Shown one piece after another: positions 41,171 to 51,655 of a stretch of 64,000 bases of DNA (its first letter is position 1; every line of letters begins with the position of its first letter). The stretch covers positions 1,550,001 to 1,614,000 of the forward strand of contig NZ_CP030055.1 in the NCBI RefSeq assembly GCF_015291645.1, given 5' to 3'. Origin of the DNA: Bradyrhizobium sp. CCBAU 53340. Lineage in GTDB: Bacteria; Pseudomonadota; Alphaproteobacteria; Rhizobiales; Xanthobacteraceae. The notes under the pieces are model-generated. The model did not search any database, was not told the DNA's origin, and worked only from the letters and a program-made list of their open reading frames with translations. A program made the translations under genes and the position numbers.

Positions 41171-43285
41171 ATGGATACGATGAAACAGCAAAAGCGCGCG
41201 CCGATGTCGGCAATGCTCGATCCCAGAATCGTGCTGCCCGCGATCCGCGCCTCCTTCGCCAAGCTCGATCCGCGGCTGATGGTGAAGAACCCCGTGATGT
41301 TCGTGGTCGAGGTCGTGGCCGCGCTCACCACCGTGATCTTCCTACGTGACGTCGTCACCGGCGGTGCCAGTCTCGGCTTCACCTTCCAGATCATTATCTG
41401 GCTCTGGTTCACGGTGCTGTTCGCCAATTTCGCCGAGGCGGTGGCCGAGGGCCGCGGCAAGGCGCAGGCGGATTCGCTGCGCAAGACCCGCACCGAAAGC
41501 CAGGCCAAGCTCCTGAATGGGGCAGGCCAGGACTTCAAGCTGGTGCCGGGCACGAGCCTGAAGGTCGGCGACATCGTGTTGGTCGAGGCCGGCGACACCA
41601 TCCCCTCCGACGGCGAGGTGATCGAGGGCGTGGCCTCCGTCAACGAGGCCGCCATCACCGGCGAATCCGCACCCGTAATCCGCGAATCCGGCGGTGACCG
41701 TTCGGCGGTCACGGGCGGCACGCAGGTGCTGTCCGACTGGATCCGCGTCCGCATCACCGCCGCCCAGGGCTCGACCTTCATCGACCGCATGATCAAGCTG
41801 GTCGAGGGCGCCGAGCGGGCGAAGACGCCGAACGAGATCGCGCTCAACATCCTGCTCGCCGGCCTCACCATCATCTTCGTGTTCGCCACCGTCACCATCC
41901 CGAGCTATGCGGCCTATGCCGGCGGCTCGATCTCGATCATCGTGCTGGTCGCGCTGTTCGTGACGCTGATCCCGACCACCATCGGTGCGCTGCTCTCGGC
42001 GATCGGCATTGCCGGCATGGATCGCCTGGTGCGCTTCAACGTGCTGGCGATGTCCGGCCGCGCGGTCGAGGCGGCCGGTGACGTCGACACGCTGCTGCTC
42101 GACAAGACCGGCACCATCACGCTCGGCAACCGCCAGGCAACGGCATTCCGCCCCGTGCGCGGGGTGACCGAACACGAACTGGCAGATGCGGCCCAGCTCG
42201 CCTCGCTCGCCGACGAGACGCCGGAGGGCCGCTCCATCGTCGTGCTCGCCAAGGAAAAGTACGGCATCCGCAGCCGCGACATGGCCGAGCTGGGCGCGAC
42301 CTTCATTCCGTTCACGGCGCAGACCCGCATGAGTGGCGTCGATGCCGGCGGTTCGTCGGTGCGCAAGGGCGCGGTCGATGCCATGTTGAACTATGTGGGC
42401 GGTGGGGCACCGCTGGCCGTGGCCTCCGGCAATACCGCGCGCGCCATTCAGCCTGCCGCGCTCTCGGAGATCGGCCGCGAGATCCAGGCCATTGCCGATG
42501 AAGTGTCGAAGTCCGGCGGCACGCCGCTGGCGGTTGCCAAGGACGGCAAGCTGCTCGGCATCATCCAGCTCAAGGACATCGTCAAGGGCGGCATCCGCGA
42601 GCGCTTTGCCGAGCTGCGCCGCATGGGCATTCGTACCATCATGATCACAGGCGACAACCCGATGACCGCTGCCGCGATCGCAGCGGAAGCCGGCGTCGAC
42701 GACTTCCTGGCTCAGGCAACGCCCGAGGACAAGCTCAAGCTGATCCGCGACGAGCAGGCCAAGGGCAAGCTGGTCGCCATGTGCGGCGACGGCACCAACG
42801 ACGCGCCGGCGCTCGCCCAGGCCGACGTCGGTGTCGCCATGAACACCGGTACGCAAGCGGCCCGCGAGGCCGGCAACATGGTCGACCTCGATTCCAACCC
42901 GACCAAATTGATTGAGGTGGTCGAGATCGGCAAGCAGCTGTTGATGACGCGGGGTGCGCTGACGACGTTCTCGATCGCCAACGACGTCGCCAAGTATTTC
43001 GCGATCATCCCGGCGATGTTCCTGGCATTCTACCCGCAGCTCAACGTGCTGAACGTCATGAACCTGTCGAGCCCGCAAAGTGCCATCCTGTCGGCGATCA
43101 TCTTCAACGCGCTCATCATCATCGGCTTGATCCCGCTGGCGCTGAAGGGCGTCGCCTATCGCGCCGTCGGTGCTGGTGCGCTGCTTCGGCGCAACCTCTT
43201 GATCTACGGCCTCGGCGGCATCGTCATTCCCTTCATCGGCATCAAGGCGATCGACCTCGTCGTTGTCGCCCTGCACCTGGCTTAA
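41171..43285 (+). CDS. kdpB: potassium-transporting ATPase ATP-binding subunit KdpB
   Basis: 704 residues from ATG 41171; a TTG at 41153 is in frame but unlikely. P-type ATPase that energises KdpA. Key motifs: actuator loop [14 protein letters not shown], the phosphorylation site [13 protein letters not shown] with Asp311, [12 protein letters not shown], and the hinge [20 protein letters not shown]. It begins 33 bp after kdpA. A palindromic repeat follows its stop before kdpC. Confidence 0.98.
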   Translation: MDTMKQQKRAPMSAMLDPRIVLPAIRASFAKLDPRLMVKNPVMFVVEVVAALTTVIFLRDVVTGGASLGFTFQIIIWLWFTVLFANFAEAVAEGRGKAQADSLRKTRTESQAKLLNGAGQDFKLVPGTSLKVGDIVLVEAGDTIPSDGEVIEGVASVNEAAITGESAPVIRESGGDRSAVTGGTQVLSDWIRVRITAAQGSTFIDRMIKLVEGAERAKTPNEIALNILLAGLTIIFVFATVTIPSYAAYAGGSISIIVLVALFVTLIPTTIGALLSAIGIAGMDRLVRFNVLAMSGRAVEAAGDVDTLLLDKTGTITLGNRQATAFRPVRGVTEHELADAAQLASLADETPEGRSIVVLAKEKYGIRSRDMAELGATFIPFTAQTRMSGVDAGGSSVRKGAVDAMLNYVGGGAPLAVASGNTARAIQPAALSEIGREIQAIADEVSKSGGTPLAVAKDGKLLGIIQLKDIVKGGIRERFAELRRMGIRTIMITGDNPMTAAAIAAEAGVDDFLAQATPEDKLKLIRDEQAKGKLVAMCGDGTNDAPALAQADVGVAMNTGTQAAREAGNMVDLDSNPTKLIEVVEIGKQLLMTRGALTTFSIANDVAKYFAIIPAMFLAFYPQLNVLNVMNLSSPQSAILSAIIFNALIIIGLIPLALKGVAYRAVGAGALLRRNLLIYGLGGIVIPFIGIKAIDLVVVALHLA

Positions 43286-43286
43286 G

Positions 43287-43378
43287 TCCGTCATTGCGAG
43301 CGAAGCGAAGCAATCCAGAAATGTTTCTACAATTGACGGCCTGGATTGCTTCGTCGCTTCGCTCCTCGCAATGACGGA
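43287..43378. repeat. palindromic repeat between kdpB and kdpC
   Basis: Arms beginning TCCGTCATTGCGAGCGAAGC (43287) and ending CGCTCCTCGCAATGACGGA (43378) form a long imperfect hairpin; internal AAGCAATCCAG pairs with CTGGATTGCTT. It is the same family as the degenerate copies near 1668 and 47482. It starts one base after the kdpB stop and lies fully between two cistrons of one operon, 16 bp before the kdpC ATG. Confidence 0.85.
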
Positions 43379-43394
43379 AAATCGGAGAAAACAC

Positions 43395-44000
43395 ATGCTG
43401 AGAGAAATCCGCCCCGCCATCGTCCTGTTGCTGGTGCTCACCGCCATCACGGGCCTGGCCTACCCGCTCGCCATGACCGGTCTTGCCGGCGCGATCTTTC
43501 CCGCCAAGGCGCAAGGCAGTCTGATCGAGCACGACGGCAAGGTGGTTGGCTCCGCCCTGATCGGCCAGGAATTTAGGGGCGACAAATATTTCCACGGCCG
43601 CCCCTCGGCGACGCTGGCGCCGGACCCCAATGATTCGAGCAAGACGGTTGCGGCGCCCTACAACGCGGCCAATTCGGGCGGCTCCAATCTCGGCCCGACC
43701 AGCAAGGCGCTGGCCGACCGGCTGAAGGAGGATGTGGACAAGCTGAAGGCTGAGAACCCGAGCGCCGCCATTCCGGTCGACCTGGTCACGACCTCGGCGA
43801 GCGGCCTCGACCCCGATATTTCGCCTGAGGCCGCGGAATTTCAGGTGCCGCGCGTCGCCAAGGCGCGCATTATGCCGGAAGCTTCGCTAAAGCAACTCGT
43901 CGCCGCCAACACCGAGGGCCGCTGGCTCGGCCTGCTCGGCGAACCCAGGGTTAACGTTCTGGCGCTGAATCTCGCGCTGGATCGTGCGTCCGCGAAGTAG
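43395..44000 (+). CDS. kdpC: potassium-transporting ATPase subunit KdpC
   Basis: 201 residues from ATG 43395 (CGGAGAAA upstream). One N-terminal membrane helix ([20 protein letters not shown]) anchors a periplasmic domain with the family patterns [57 protein letters not shown] and the C-terminal [20 protein letters not shown]. It acts as a catalytic chaperone raising ATP affinity of KdpB. It is separated from kdpB by a palindromic repeat. Confidence 0.97.
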   Translation: MLREIRPAIVLLLVLTAITGLAYPLAMTGLAGAIFPAKAQGSLIEHDGKVVGSALIGQEFRGDKYFHGRPSATLAPDPNDSSKTVAAPYNAANSGGSNLGPTSKALADRLKEDVDKLKAENPSAAIPVDLVTTSASGLDPDISPEAAEFQVPRVAKARIMPEASLKQLVAANTEGRWLGLLGEPRVNVLALNLALDRASAK

Positions 44001-44039
44001 CGTCTAGGCCCGCAATATCAGGATGATTATATTGGCCTG

Positions 44040-46763
44040 ATGGTTCAGCAGCGCCGCGATCCCGAACAACGTCCATCGCCCGAGGCGCTGCTGGAAGCCG
44101 CGCGCCGGGAAGAGAGTGCGAGCGGCAAGCTGAAGATCTTCGTCGGCGCCGCCCCGGGCGTCGGCAAGACCTATGAGATGCTGCAGAGCGCCCATGCCAG
44201 GCGCAAGGCCGGCATCGACGTCGTGGTCGGCTTCGTCGAGACTCATGGCCGCGCCGAGACCGAAGCGCTGGTGCGGGGGCTCGAGGTCGTCCCGCGCAAG
44301 CGGCTCGACTACCGCGGCCAGATCGTCGAGGAGATGGACCTCGATGCCGTGATCGCGCGGCGGCCGCAAATCGCGCTGGTGGACGAGCTCGCCCACACCA
44401 ACGCCGCCGGCAGCCGCCATCCCAAACGCTATCTCGACGTCGAGGAGCTGCTCTCCCACGGCATCGACGTCTACACCGCCGTCAACATCCAGCACATCGA
44501 GAGCCTGAACGACGTCGTCGCCCAGATTACCCATGTGCGGGTGCGCGAAACCGTGCCTGATTCGATCTTCGACCGCGCCGACGCGATCGAGCTGATCGAC
44601 CTCACGCCGGACGATTTGATCCAGCGTCTGCGGGAAGGCAAGGTCTACGTCCCCAAGCACGCCGAGCGGGCGCTGGAGCATTATTTCTCGCCGGGCAATC
44701 TGACCGCGCTGCGCGAGCTCGCGCTGCGCCGCACGGCCGAACGGGTCGACGAGCAACTGCTCACCCACATGCAGGCCAATGCCATCGCCGGCCCCTGGGC
44801 GGCGGGCGAGCGCATCCTGGTCTGCGTCAGCGAAGATCCGCGCGCGGCGGGGCTCGTGCGCTACACCAAGCGGCTGGCCGATCGGCTGCACGCGCCGTTC
44901 ACCGCGATCTCGATCGAGACGCGGCGCGCGCTGCAGCTCTCGGACGAGGAGCGCGACGGGCTTGCCGACACGCTGCGGCTTGCGGAGTCGCTCGGCGGCG
45001 AGGCGCTGACCATTCCGGCCGTCGGCCGCCGCATTGCCGACGACGTCATCAATTTCGCCCAAGGCAACAACGTCACCCAGATCGTGATCGGTAAGTCGAC
45101 GCGATCGCGCTGGTTCGAGATGACGCGCGGCTCCGTCGTGCATGATCTGGTGCGGCGCGCCGGCAATATCAGCGTTCATGTGATACCGGGCGACGAGTTG
45201 CCGAGCGAGGCGGTGCCGAAGACGGCCGTGCAGACCGCGGCGAGGTCCGAGCCGTTCAATCCGCTGCCCTATCTGAAATCGCTCGGCATCGTGCTGATCG
45301 GTCTCGGTGCCGCCGAGCTGCTGCAGCCGCGGTTCGGCATCGAGAACGTGGACCTTGTGCTGCTCACTGCAGTGGTTGCGGTCGCGGTGCGCTACGGCTT
45401 GTGGCCGTCGTTGCTTGCGAGCTTAGCCGCCTCGCTCGCCTACAATTTCTTCTTCCTGCCGCCGGTCTACACCTTCACCATCACGGATCCGACCAACGTC
45501 GCGGCGTTCTTCTTCTTCATGCTGATCGCGATCCTGGTCTCCAATGTGGCTGCCCGCGTGCGCACGCAGGCCGACACCGCGATCGGACGCATCCGTACCA
45601 CCGAGCAGCTCTATGCGTTCAGTCGCAAGCTTGCCGGCACCGCCACGCTCGACGACGTGCTGTGGGCCTCGGCCTATCAGATCGCGCTGATGCTGAAGGT
45701 CCGCGTCGTGCTGCTGTTACCGGAGGACGGACTTTTGACGGTGAAGTCAGGCTATCCGCCGGAGGACCAGCTCGACCAGGCCGATCTGGCGGCGGCCAAC
45801 TGGGCCTGGAGCAATGACCGCTCCGCTGGCCGAGGTGCCGATACGCTGCCGGGCGCCAAGCGGCTGTTTCTGCCGATGCGGACCGGGCGCGGGCCGATCG
45901 GCGTGATCGGTATCGACAACGACCGCACCGGCCCGCTGCTGACACCGGACCAGCGCCGGCTGCTGGACGCGCTTGTGGATCAGGGCGCGCTCGCGATCGA
46001 GCGCGTGCTGCTGGTCGAGGACATGGACCGGGTCAAGCGCACGGTGGAATCCGAGCGGCTGCGCGCGGCGCTGCTCACCTCGATCTCGCATGATCTCAAG
46101 ACGCCGCTCGCCTCCGTGTTGGGCGCGGCCTCGACCATGCGCGATCTCGCCGGCGCGCTGTCCGACACCGAGAAGCGCGATCTGCTCGCGACCGTGATCG
46201 ACGAGTCCGAGCGGCTCAATCGCTTCATCGCCAATCTGCTCGACATGACCAAGCTGGAATCCGGCGCCATCGTTCCCAACACCGCGCTGCACGATCTCAG
46301 TGAGATCGTCGGCAGCGCGCTGCGGCGGGCCTCGAAGATCCTCACCGCGCACAAGGTCGAGTTGGTCCTGGCCGCGGACTTGCCGATGCTCGAGCTCGAT
46401 GCCGTGCTGTTCGAGCAGGTGCTGTTCAACCTGCTCGACAACGCCGCAAAATATTCTCCGCCCGAGACCACGATCGCGATCAGGAGCCGGCGTGAGCGTG
46501 ATCAGGTGGCACTGGAAGTCGTCGACGAAGGCGCAGGCATTCCGCCCGACGAGCTCGAAAGCGTTTTCGACAAGTTCTATCGCGTGCAGAAGGGCGATCA
46601 TGTTCGTCCCGGCACCGGGCTCGGGCTTGCCATCTCCCGTGGCTTCATCGAGGCGATGCGCGGCACGATCTCGGCCGCCAACCGCAGCGACCGGAGCGGC
46701 GCGATCCTCACCATCCGTCTGCCCGTCCCCGCGCAGACCCACGCATTGGATACCGCCGCATGA
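44040..46763 (+). CDS. kdpD: sensor histidine kinase KdpD
   Basis: 907 residues. Domain order: N-terminal KdpD/Walker domain (FVGAAPGVGKTYEMLQSAHA, Lys43), a universal-stress-like domain (RILVCVSEDPRAAGLVRYT), four membrane helices in the middle, a GAF-like region, then HisKA with ISHDLKTPLASVLGA (His684) and HATPase (LFNLLDNAAKYS, DEGAGIPPDELESVF, GTGLGLAISRGF). It senses low K+ or turgor, with cyclic-di-AMP binding known for the N-terminal region in some bacteria. It starts 39 bp after kdpC and overlaps kdpE by ATGA. Confidence 0.97.
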   Translation: MVQQRRDPEQRPSPEALLEAARREESASGKLKIFVGAAPGVGKTYEMLQSAHARRKAGIDVVVGFVETHGRAETEALVRGLEVVPRKRLDYRGQIVEEMDLDAVIARRPQIALVDELAHTNAAGSRHPKRYLDVEELLSHGIDVYTAVNIQHIESLNDVVAQITHVRVRETVPDSIFDRADAIELIDLTPDDLIQRLREGKVYVPKHAERALEHYFSPGNLTALRELALRRTAERVDEQLLTHMQANAIAGPWAAGERILVCVSEDPRAAGLVRYTKRLADRLHAPFTAISIETRRALQLSDEERDGLADTLRLAESLGGEALTIPAVGRRIADDVINFAQGNNVTQIVIGKSTRSRWFEMTRGSVVHDLVRRAGNISVHVIPGDELPSEAVPKTAVQTAARSEPFNPLPYLKSLGIVLIGLGAAELLQPRFGIENVDLVLLTAVVAVAVRYGLWPSLLASLAASLAYNFFFLPPVYTFTITDPTNVAAFFFFMLIAILVSNVAARVRTQADTAIGRIRTTEQLYAFSRKLAGTATLDDVLWASAYQIALMLKVRVVLLLPEDGLLTVKSGYPPEDQLDQADLAAANWAWSNDRSAGRGADTLPGAKRLFLPMRTGRGPIGVIGIDNDRTGPLLTPDQRRLLDALVDQGALAIERVLLVEDMDRVKRTVESERLRAALLTSISHDLKTPLASVLGAASTMRDLAGALSDTEKRDLLATVIDESERLNRFIANLLDMTKLESGAIVPNTALHDLSEIVGSALRRASKILTAHKVELVLAADLPMLELDAVLFEQVLFNLLDNAAKYSPPETTIAIRSRRERDQVALEVVDEGAGIPPDELESVFDKFYRVQKGDHVRPGTGLGLAISRGFIEAMRGTISAANRSDRSGAILTIRLPVPAQTHALDTAA

Positions 46764-47449
46764 GTGCCGCCCCGATCAAGGTTTTGGTGATCGACGACGA
46801 GCCGCCAATCCGCAAATTGCTGCGGATGGGCTTGTCGACGCAAGGCTACGAGATTCTGGAGGCCTCGAACGGCAAGGTCGCGCTGGAGAAGCTCACTGAA
46901 GGGCCGGCACTGATCATCCTCGATCTCGGCCTGCCCGACATCCAGGGCCACGAGCTGCTGCGCACCATCCGCGCCCGTAATGAGAGCGTGCCGATCGTGG
47001 TGCTGTCGAGCCGCGGCGACGAGGCCGGCAAGGTGCAGGCGCTCGATCTCGGCGCAGATGATTATCTGACCAAGCCGTTCGGCATGGATGAGCTTCTGGC
47101 GCGCCTGCGCGCGGCGCTGCGGCATCAGCTGCAGGTGCAAGGCGAGCGTCCAGTGTTCCGCACCGGCGATCTCTCAGTCGATCTGGTGCGCCGCATCGTC
47201 AAGCTCGGCGAGCGCGAGGTCAAGCTGTCGCCCAAGGAATACGACCTGTTGCGCGTGCTGGTGCAGCATGCCGGCAAGGTGCTGACCCACAGATTCCTGC
47301 TCAAGGAGCTCTGGGACGAACTGACCGACGCGCAGTACTTGCGCGTCTATGTCCGCCAGCTCCGTCAGAAGATCGAAGCCGATCCGGAGCGGCCGCACTA
47401 TGTGCTGACCGAGACGGGGATCGGGTATCGGCTGAAGGCGGGAGATTGA
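46760..47449 (+). CDS. kdpE: response regulator KdpE
   Basis: 229 residues, OmpR/PhoB type. The receiver domain has the acidic pair in VIDDEPPIRK, the phosphoacceptor Asp55 in IILDLGLPDIQGHE, and the Lys in DDYLTKPFGMDELL. The winged helix ends DAQYLRVYVRQLRQKIEAD and TETGIGYRLK. It activates kdpFABC when phosphorylated by KdpD. Its start overlaps the kdpD stop (ATGA), which couples the two. Confidence 0.97.
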   Translation: MSAAPIKVLVIDDEPPIRKLLRMGLSTQGYEILEASNGKVALEKLTEGPALIILDLGLPDIQGHELLRTIRARNESVPIVVLSSRGDEAGKVQALDLGADDYLTKPFGMDELLARLRAALRHQLQVQGERPVFRTGDLSVDLVRRIVKLGEREVKLSPKEYDLLRVLVQHAGKVLTHRFLLKELWDELTDAQYLRVYVRQLRQKIEADPERPHYVLTETGIGYRLKAGD

Positions 47450-47481
47450 CGCTCTGTTGGGACGCGATTCTGCTTCCACAT

Positions 47482-47511
47482 CGTCATTGCTTCGCGGCGC
47501 TCGCAATGACG
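47482..47511. repeat. short palindromic repeat between kdpE and ku
   Basis: CGTCATTGC (47482-47490) and GCAATGACG (47503-47511) are perfect 9-bp arms around a 12-base loop. It is a minimal copy of the CGTCATTGCGAG family found inside the kdp operon. Positioned between the convergent kdpE and ku genes, it may act as a bidirectional terminator. Confidence 0.7.
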
Positions 47512-47518
47512 GAGCAAA

Positions 47519-48406
47519 TCAACCCGCCTTCCGATGCCGCGCGGTGGACCGGTGCGTCTTCTTGGTAGCCTGCCGCCGCCCCGTGGCCCGCCTTGCATGC
47601 GATTTCGTCGCGGTCTTCTTCCCGCCGCCACGTCCCTTCAAGCTCTGCTTCAGCGCATCCATCAGGCTGACGACGTTGCTCGGGCGTTCCTCCGGCTCGG
47701 GCAGCTCGATCTTCTTGCCGCTCGCCTTCCGTTTCACCAGCGCCTTCAGGGCGTTCTCGTATTCGTCTTTGAACTTGCTCGGATCAAAATGCGCCGCCTT
47801 GGTGTGCAGGATGTGACCGGCCAGCTCGACCATGTCCTTGGTGATCTTCGGGCTCTTGATGTCGTCGAAGAACTGGTCCTCTTCGCGCAGCTCGTAGGGA
47901 AAGCGCAGCGTGGTGCCGAGCAGGCCCTTGCCGAGCGGCTCGATCGCGATGATGTGCTCGCGATTGGTCAGCACGATTTTTGCGAGCGCGACGCGGTCCT
48001 GGTCCTTCATGGCGTCGCGGATCACGGCAAAGGCGTCGATCGCCGCCTTGCCTTCGGGCGCGATGTAATAGGGATGGTTGAGATAGCGCTGATCGATCTC
48101 CTCGCTCGGCACGAAGCTTTCGATATCGATGGTGTGGTTGCTCTCGATCTGGACGGCCTCGAGCTCTTCCGGCTCGACATCGACATATTTGCCCTTGGAG
48201 AGCTCGTAGCCGCGGCCCTTCTGGTCGCTCTCGACGACATCGCCGGTCTCCGAATCCACCATCTGCTGCTTGAGGCGGTTGCCGGTCTCCCGGTTGATCA
48301 GATGAAACCGGGTCTTCTCGGCCGCCGTGGTCGCGGGGTAGAGCACGACCGGACAGCTGACCAGCGACAGTTTCAACGTTCCCTTCCAATAGGCGCGCGG
48401 AGCCAT
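47519..48406 (-). CDS. ku: DNA end-binding protein Ku
   Basis: 295 residues from ATG 48406 (CTGGAGAATGAA upstream); the longer frame to 48544 lacks family sequence. Bacterial Ku homodimer core: MAPRAYWKGTLKLSLVSCPV, FHLINRETGNRLKQQMVDSE, YLNHPYYIAPEGKAAIDAFA, LRFPYELREEDQFFDD. It has a Lys/Arg-rich C-terminal tail (SHARRATGRRQATKKTHRST) that aids DNA binding. It threads onto broken ends and recruits LigD for non-homologous end joining. ku is divergent from ligD with 106 bp between them. Confidence 0.96.
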   Translation of the reverse strand: MAPRAYWKGTLKLSLVSCPVVLYPATTAAEKTRFHLINRETGNRLKQQMVDSETGDVVESDQKGRGYELSKGKYVDVEPEELEAVQIESNHTIDIESFVPSEEIDQRYLNHPYYIAPEGKAAIDAFAVIRDAMKDQDRVALAKIVLTNREHIIAIEPLGKGLLGTTLRFPYELREEDQFFDDIKSPKITKDMVELAGHILHTKAAHFDPSKFKDEYENALKALVKRKASGKKIELPEPEERPSNVVSLMDALKQSLKGRGGGKKTATKSHARRATGRRQATKKTHRSTARHRKAG

Positions 48407-48512
48407 TTCATTCTCCAGTGATTTCAAGGCGTTTTGGAACCCCAACCGCGCCATTGGGTTTTGGTTCCGGGTGGGACTTTTGCCGTGATAGGCTTCAACG
48501 CGATCAGAGGAT

Positions 48513-51182
48513 GTGGGACCCGTCGTGCTGCAAAAACTCTCCACCTACCGAAAGAAACGTGATTTCGAGAAAACGCCCGAACCGTCGGGCAAGACCGCGG
48601 TGGCGCCATCAAAGCAGCGGCGCTTCGTGATCCAGAAACACGATGCGACACGGCTGCATTACGACTTCCGCCTCGAATTCGACGGCGTCTTCAAATCCTG
48701 GGCGGTGACGAAGGGACCCTCGCTTGATCCGCACGACAAGCGGCTGGCGGTCGAGGTCGAGGACCATCCGCTCGATTATGGCGATTTCGAAGGAACGATC
48801 CCCGAGGGACAGTATGGCGGCGGCACGGTGATGCTGTGGGACCGCGGCACCTGGGAATCCGACGATCCCGAAGCCGGCTTCAAAAAGGGCGACCTCAAGT
48901 TCACCCTGCATGGTGACAAGCTGCATGGCAGCTGGGTGCTGGTGCGGATGCGCAACCGCGGCGGCGAAAAGCGCACCAACTGGCTACTGATCAAGCATCG
49001 TGACGAGTATGCCAGCGAGGACGAAGATATATTGGCGGAGGACAAGTCCGTCGCTTCCGGCCGCGCGATGGATCAGATCGCCGGCGGCAAGGGGCGGGCG
49101 CCAAAGCCGTTCATGCTGGCGAAGGGCACGGGCAAGGCCGATGCTGTCTGGCAATCCAATCGCGCCGAGGAGACCAAAGGACGCACCGTCAAGCCGGCAC
49201 CGCGCGCGGCGTTGAAGCGCGGCAAGGCCGCGAAGAAGGCTACGACCGCGACGACGGCCAAAAAGGTCTCGGAGATGCCGGACTTCGTCGCGCCGCAGCT
49301 CTGCACGCCGGTGGAACGGCCGCCCGCCGCCGATGGCTGGTGCCACGAGATCAAGTTCGACGGTTATCGCGTCCAGCTCCGCGTCGAGGACGGCGAAGCG
49401 ACGTTGAAGACACGCAAGGGCCTCGACTGGACCGACAAGTTCGCGTCGATCGCAAAGGAAGCGAGCGAATTACCGGACGTCATGGTCGACGGCGAGATCG
49501 TCGCTCTCGACCGCAACGGTGCGCCGAACTTTTCCTCGCTGCAGGCCGCGTTGTCGGACGGCAAGGATGAAGATCTGATCTTTTTTGCCTTCGACCTGCT
49601 GTTCGCCGACGGCCTGGACTTTCGCCGTCTGCCGCTTGGCGAGCGCAAGGAGCGCCTGAAGAAATTGCTGGCGGCGCGCCGGAAGAAGACGAGCCAGATC
49701 CGCTATGTCGAGCATTTCGAGAGCGGCGGCGATGCAGTGCTGCAATCGGCCTGCAAGCTGGAGCTCGAGGGCGTGGTGTCGAAGAAGCTCGACGCGCCGT
49801 ATCGGTCGGGACGTACCGAGAGCTGGACCAAGGCGAAATGCCGGGCGGGACATGAGGTCGTGATCGGGGGCTACAAGACCACCAATGGAAAGTTCCGATC
49901 GCTGATGGCGGGCGTGCATCGCGGCGATCACCTCGCCTTCGTCGGGATGGTCGGGACAGGATTTGGGGCCGATAAGATCAAGCGCATCATGCCGTCGCTG
50001 AAGGCCATGGAGGCCAAGGAAAGCCCGTTCGGCGGCAAGAATGCGCCGAAGAAGGCGCGCGAGGTGCACTGGCTGAAGCCCGAGCTCGTCGCCGAGATCG
50101 AGTTCGCCGGCTTTACGGCTGACGGCAATATCCGCCAAGCCGCCTTCAAGGGCCTGCGGCAGGACAAGCCGGCCGAGGAAGTCGAGGCGGAAACGCCCGT
50201 GGATACGGAACTGGCAAAGCCTTCGGCGAGGAAGCGCGCCGCACCGAAAGCGGCCAAGCCGAACAATGCCGGCACCGCCGAAGTGATGGGTGTCGTCATC
50301 TCCAAGCCGGACAAGGAGCTGTGGCCCGACGGCGGTGACGGCGAGGGCGTGACGAAGCTCGATCTCGCACGCTATCTCGAGGTCGTCGGCCCCTGGATGA
50401 TCGAACATCTCAAGGGCCGCCCCTGTTCGATCTTGCGCGCACCTGACGGCATCGGCGGTGAGAAGTTCTTCCAGCGGCACGCCATGCAGGGCACCTCGAA
50501 CCTGCTGGAGCTGGCCAGGGTTTCCGGCGATCGCAAGCCCTATTTGCAGATCGACCGCGTCGAAGGCCTCGCCGCGGTCGCGCAGATCGGCGGCGTTGAG
50601 CTGCATCCCTGGAATTGCGCGCCTGACGCCTATGACACGCCGGGACGGCTGGTGTTCGATCTCGACCCCGCGCCTGATGTCAAATTTACCGAGGTCGTCG
50701 AAGCGGCGAAGGAGGTGCGGCAGCGGCTGACCGACATCGACATGGAGAGCTTTTGCAAGACCACCGGCGGCAAGGGCATCCACGTGGTGGTGCCGCTGCT
50801 CTACGGCGCGCGCGACAAGGTGAGCTGGAAGGAAGCCAAGGCGTTCGCGCAAGGCGTCTGCCAGTGGATGGCCAACGAGGATCCCGAACGTTATCTGCTC
50901 AACATGTCCAAGAAGCTGCGCAACGGAAAGATATTCCTCGACTATCTGCGCAACGATCGTATGTCGACCGCCGTCGCGCCGCTGTCGCCGCGCGCACGCG
51001 CCGGCGCCACGGTATCGATGCCGCTGACCTGGGCGCAGGTGAAGAGCGACCTCGATCCGAAGAAATACACGGTGCGGACGGTGCCGGGGCTGCTGGCGCG
51101 ATCGAAGGCGTGGGATGGCTATGATGACGCGGCCGCGTCGATCAAGTCGGCGATCAAGAAGCTGGCCGGGAAGGTGAGGTAG
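48513..51182 (+). CDS. ligD: multifunctional non-homologous end-joining DNA ligase LigD
   Basis: 889 residues if started at GTG 48513; GTG 48525 is an equally plausible start. Domain order is phosphoesterase, ligase, polymerase. The N-terminal 3'-phosphoesterase domain includes [17 protein letters not shown] and [18 protein letters not shown]. The ATP-dependent ligase has its nucleophile Lys281 in [12 protein letters not shown] and continues [20 protein letters not shown] and [18 protein letters not shown]. The C-terminal primase-polymerase has FDLDPAPDV (Asp716/Asp718) and [13 protein letters not shown]. It processes and seals ends held by Ku. The domain linkers are Lys/Ala-rich. Confidence 0.97.
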   Translation: MGPVVLQKLSTYRKKRDFEKTPEPSGKTAVAPSKQRRFVIQKHDATRLHYDFRLEFDGVFKSWAVTKGPSLDPHDKRLAVEVEDHPLDYGDFEGTIPEGQYGGGTVMLWDRGTWESDDPEAGFKKGDLKFTLHGDKLHGSWVLVRMRNRGGEKRTNWLLIKHRDEYASEDEDILAEDKSVASGRAMDQIAGGKGRAPKPFMLAKGTGKADAVWQSNRAEETKGRTVKPAPRAALKRGKAAKKATTATTAKKVSEMPDFVAPQLCTPVERPPAADGWCHEIKFDGYRVQLRVEDGEATLKTRKGLDWTDKFASIAKEASELPDVMVDGEIVALDRNGAPNFSSLQAALSDGKDEDLIFFAFDLLFADGLDFRRLPLGERKERLKKLLAARRKKTSQIRYVEHFESGGDAVLQSACKLELEGVVSKKLDAPYRSGRTESWTKAKCRAGHEVVIGGYKTTNGKFRSLMAGVHRGDHLAFVGMVGTGFGADKIKRIMPSLKAMEAKESPFGGKNAPKKAREVHWLKPELVAEIEFAGFTADGNIRQAAFKGLRQDKPAEEVEAETPVDTELAKPSARKRAAPKAAKPNNAGTAEVMGVVISKPDKELWPDGGDGEGVTKLDLARYLEVVGPWMIEHLKGRPCSILRAPDGIGGEKFFQRHAMQGTSNLLELARVSGDRKPYLQIDRVEGLAAVAQIGGVELHPWNCAPDAYDTPGRLVFDLDPAPDVKFTEVVEAAKEVRQRLTDIDMESFCKTTGGKGIHVVVPLLYGARDKVSWKEAKAFAQGVCQWMANEDPERYLLNMSKKLRNGKIFLDYLRNDRMSTAVAPLSPRARAGATVSMPLTWAQVKSDLDPKKYTVRTVPGLLARSKAWDGYDDAAASIKSAIKKLAGKVR

Positions 51183-51205
51183 GTCGGTGCGGCGGGCTCA
51201 ACTCT

Positions 51206-51297
51206 CGTAGGGTGGGCAAAGCGAAGCGTGCCCACCATCTCTTTGTTGCAGCGAAGATAAGGTGGGCACGGCGCAAGAGCGCCTTTGCCCACCCTAC
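51206..51297. repeat. palindromic element, copy 2 (GTAGGGTGGGC type)
   Basis: CGTAGGGTGGGCAAAGCGAA at the left and GCGCCTTTGCCCACCCTAC at the right are the same arms as the copy at 14506-14581; the central part differs and is longer (TCTCTTTGTTGCAGCGAAGA). It lies between the convergent ligD and DUF3309 genes and probably limits read-through in both directions. Confidence 0.8.
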
Positions 51298-51308
51298 AAG
51301 ATCTCGTG

Positions 51309-51473
51309 CTAGATCCGTCCCATCAGCAGCAATATCAGCAGAATGACGATGACGAGCCCTAGGCCGCCGCCGCCGTAATAGCCGGTGCCGTAGAACGGGC
51401 CGCCGCCGATACCACTGAAGCCGCCAAGCAGCGCGATGACCAAAATGATCAGAATGATCGTACCGATAGACAT
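51309..51473 (-). CDS. DUF3309 family small membrane protein
   Basis: 54 residues from ATG 51473, with an excellent TGGAGGAGA ribosome site. Two hydrophobic helices (IGTIILIILVIALLGGFSGI and GLGLVIVILLILLLMGRI) flank a Gly/Tyr-rich turn (GGGPFYGTGYYGGGG), the layout of DUF3309 proteins. It is an inner-membrane miniprotein of unknown function. On the message side its leader contains two small hairpins (51489-51508 and 51517-51534). Confidence 0.85.
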   Translation of the reverse strand: MSIGTIILIILVIALLGGFSGIGGGPFYGTGYYGGGGLGLVIVILLILLLMGRI

Positions 51474-51516
51474 GCGAATCTCCTCCAGCCCTTCGTAGAA
51501 AGGGTTGTCTGCACGT

Positions 51517-51534
51517 GCCCCGTTGTGCGGGGGC
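51517..51534. promoter_or_regulatory. hairpin in the DUF3309 leader
   Basis: GCCCCG (51517-51522), TTGTG, CGGGGGC (51528-51534) form a GC-rich stem with one bulged G. A weaker CCCTT/AAGGG stem lies just nearer the gene. They fall in the 182-bp region between the divergent DUF3309 and PHA-family genes. Function unknown; they may only stabilise the leader. Confidence 0.3.
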
Positions 51535-51655
51535 AACTTGCCTTATGTTCTAAAGTTCCGGATTTGAACCGGGCGCCATCTCGCAACTTGCATGGAACCT
51601 TGGCGCGTCCCGCCGGCATGATTATGTGAGGATCAGTCACGACGGGGCAGAGATC

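Noticed and set aside
41342..43450. 702-codon open frame antisense to kdpB
   Set aside because: Arg/Asp/His-rich shadow translation of a high-GC gene with strong conserved motifs on the other strand; no domain or ribosome site.
45600..45945. Separate GAF-domain gene within kdpD
   Set aside because: The frame is continuous with the KdpD membrane and kinase domains; it is an internal domain.
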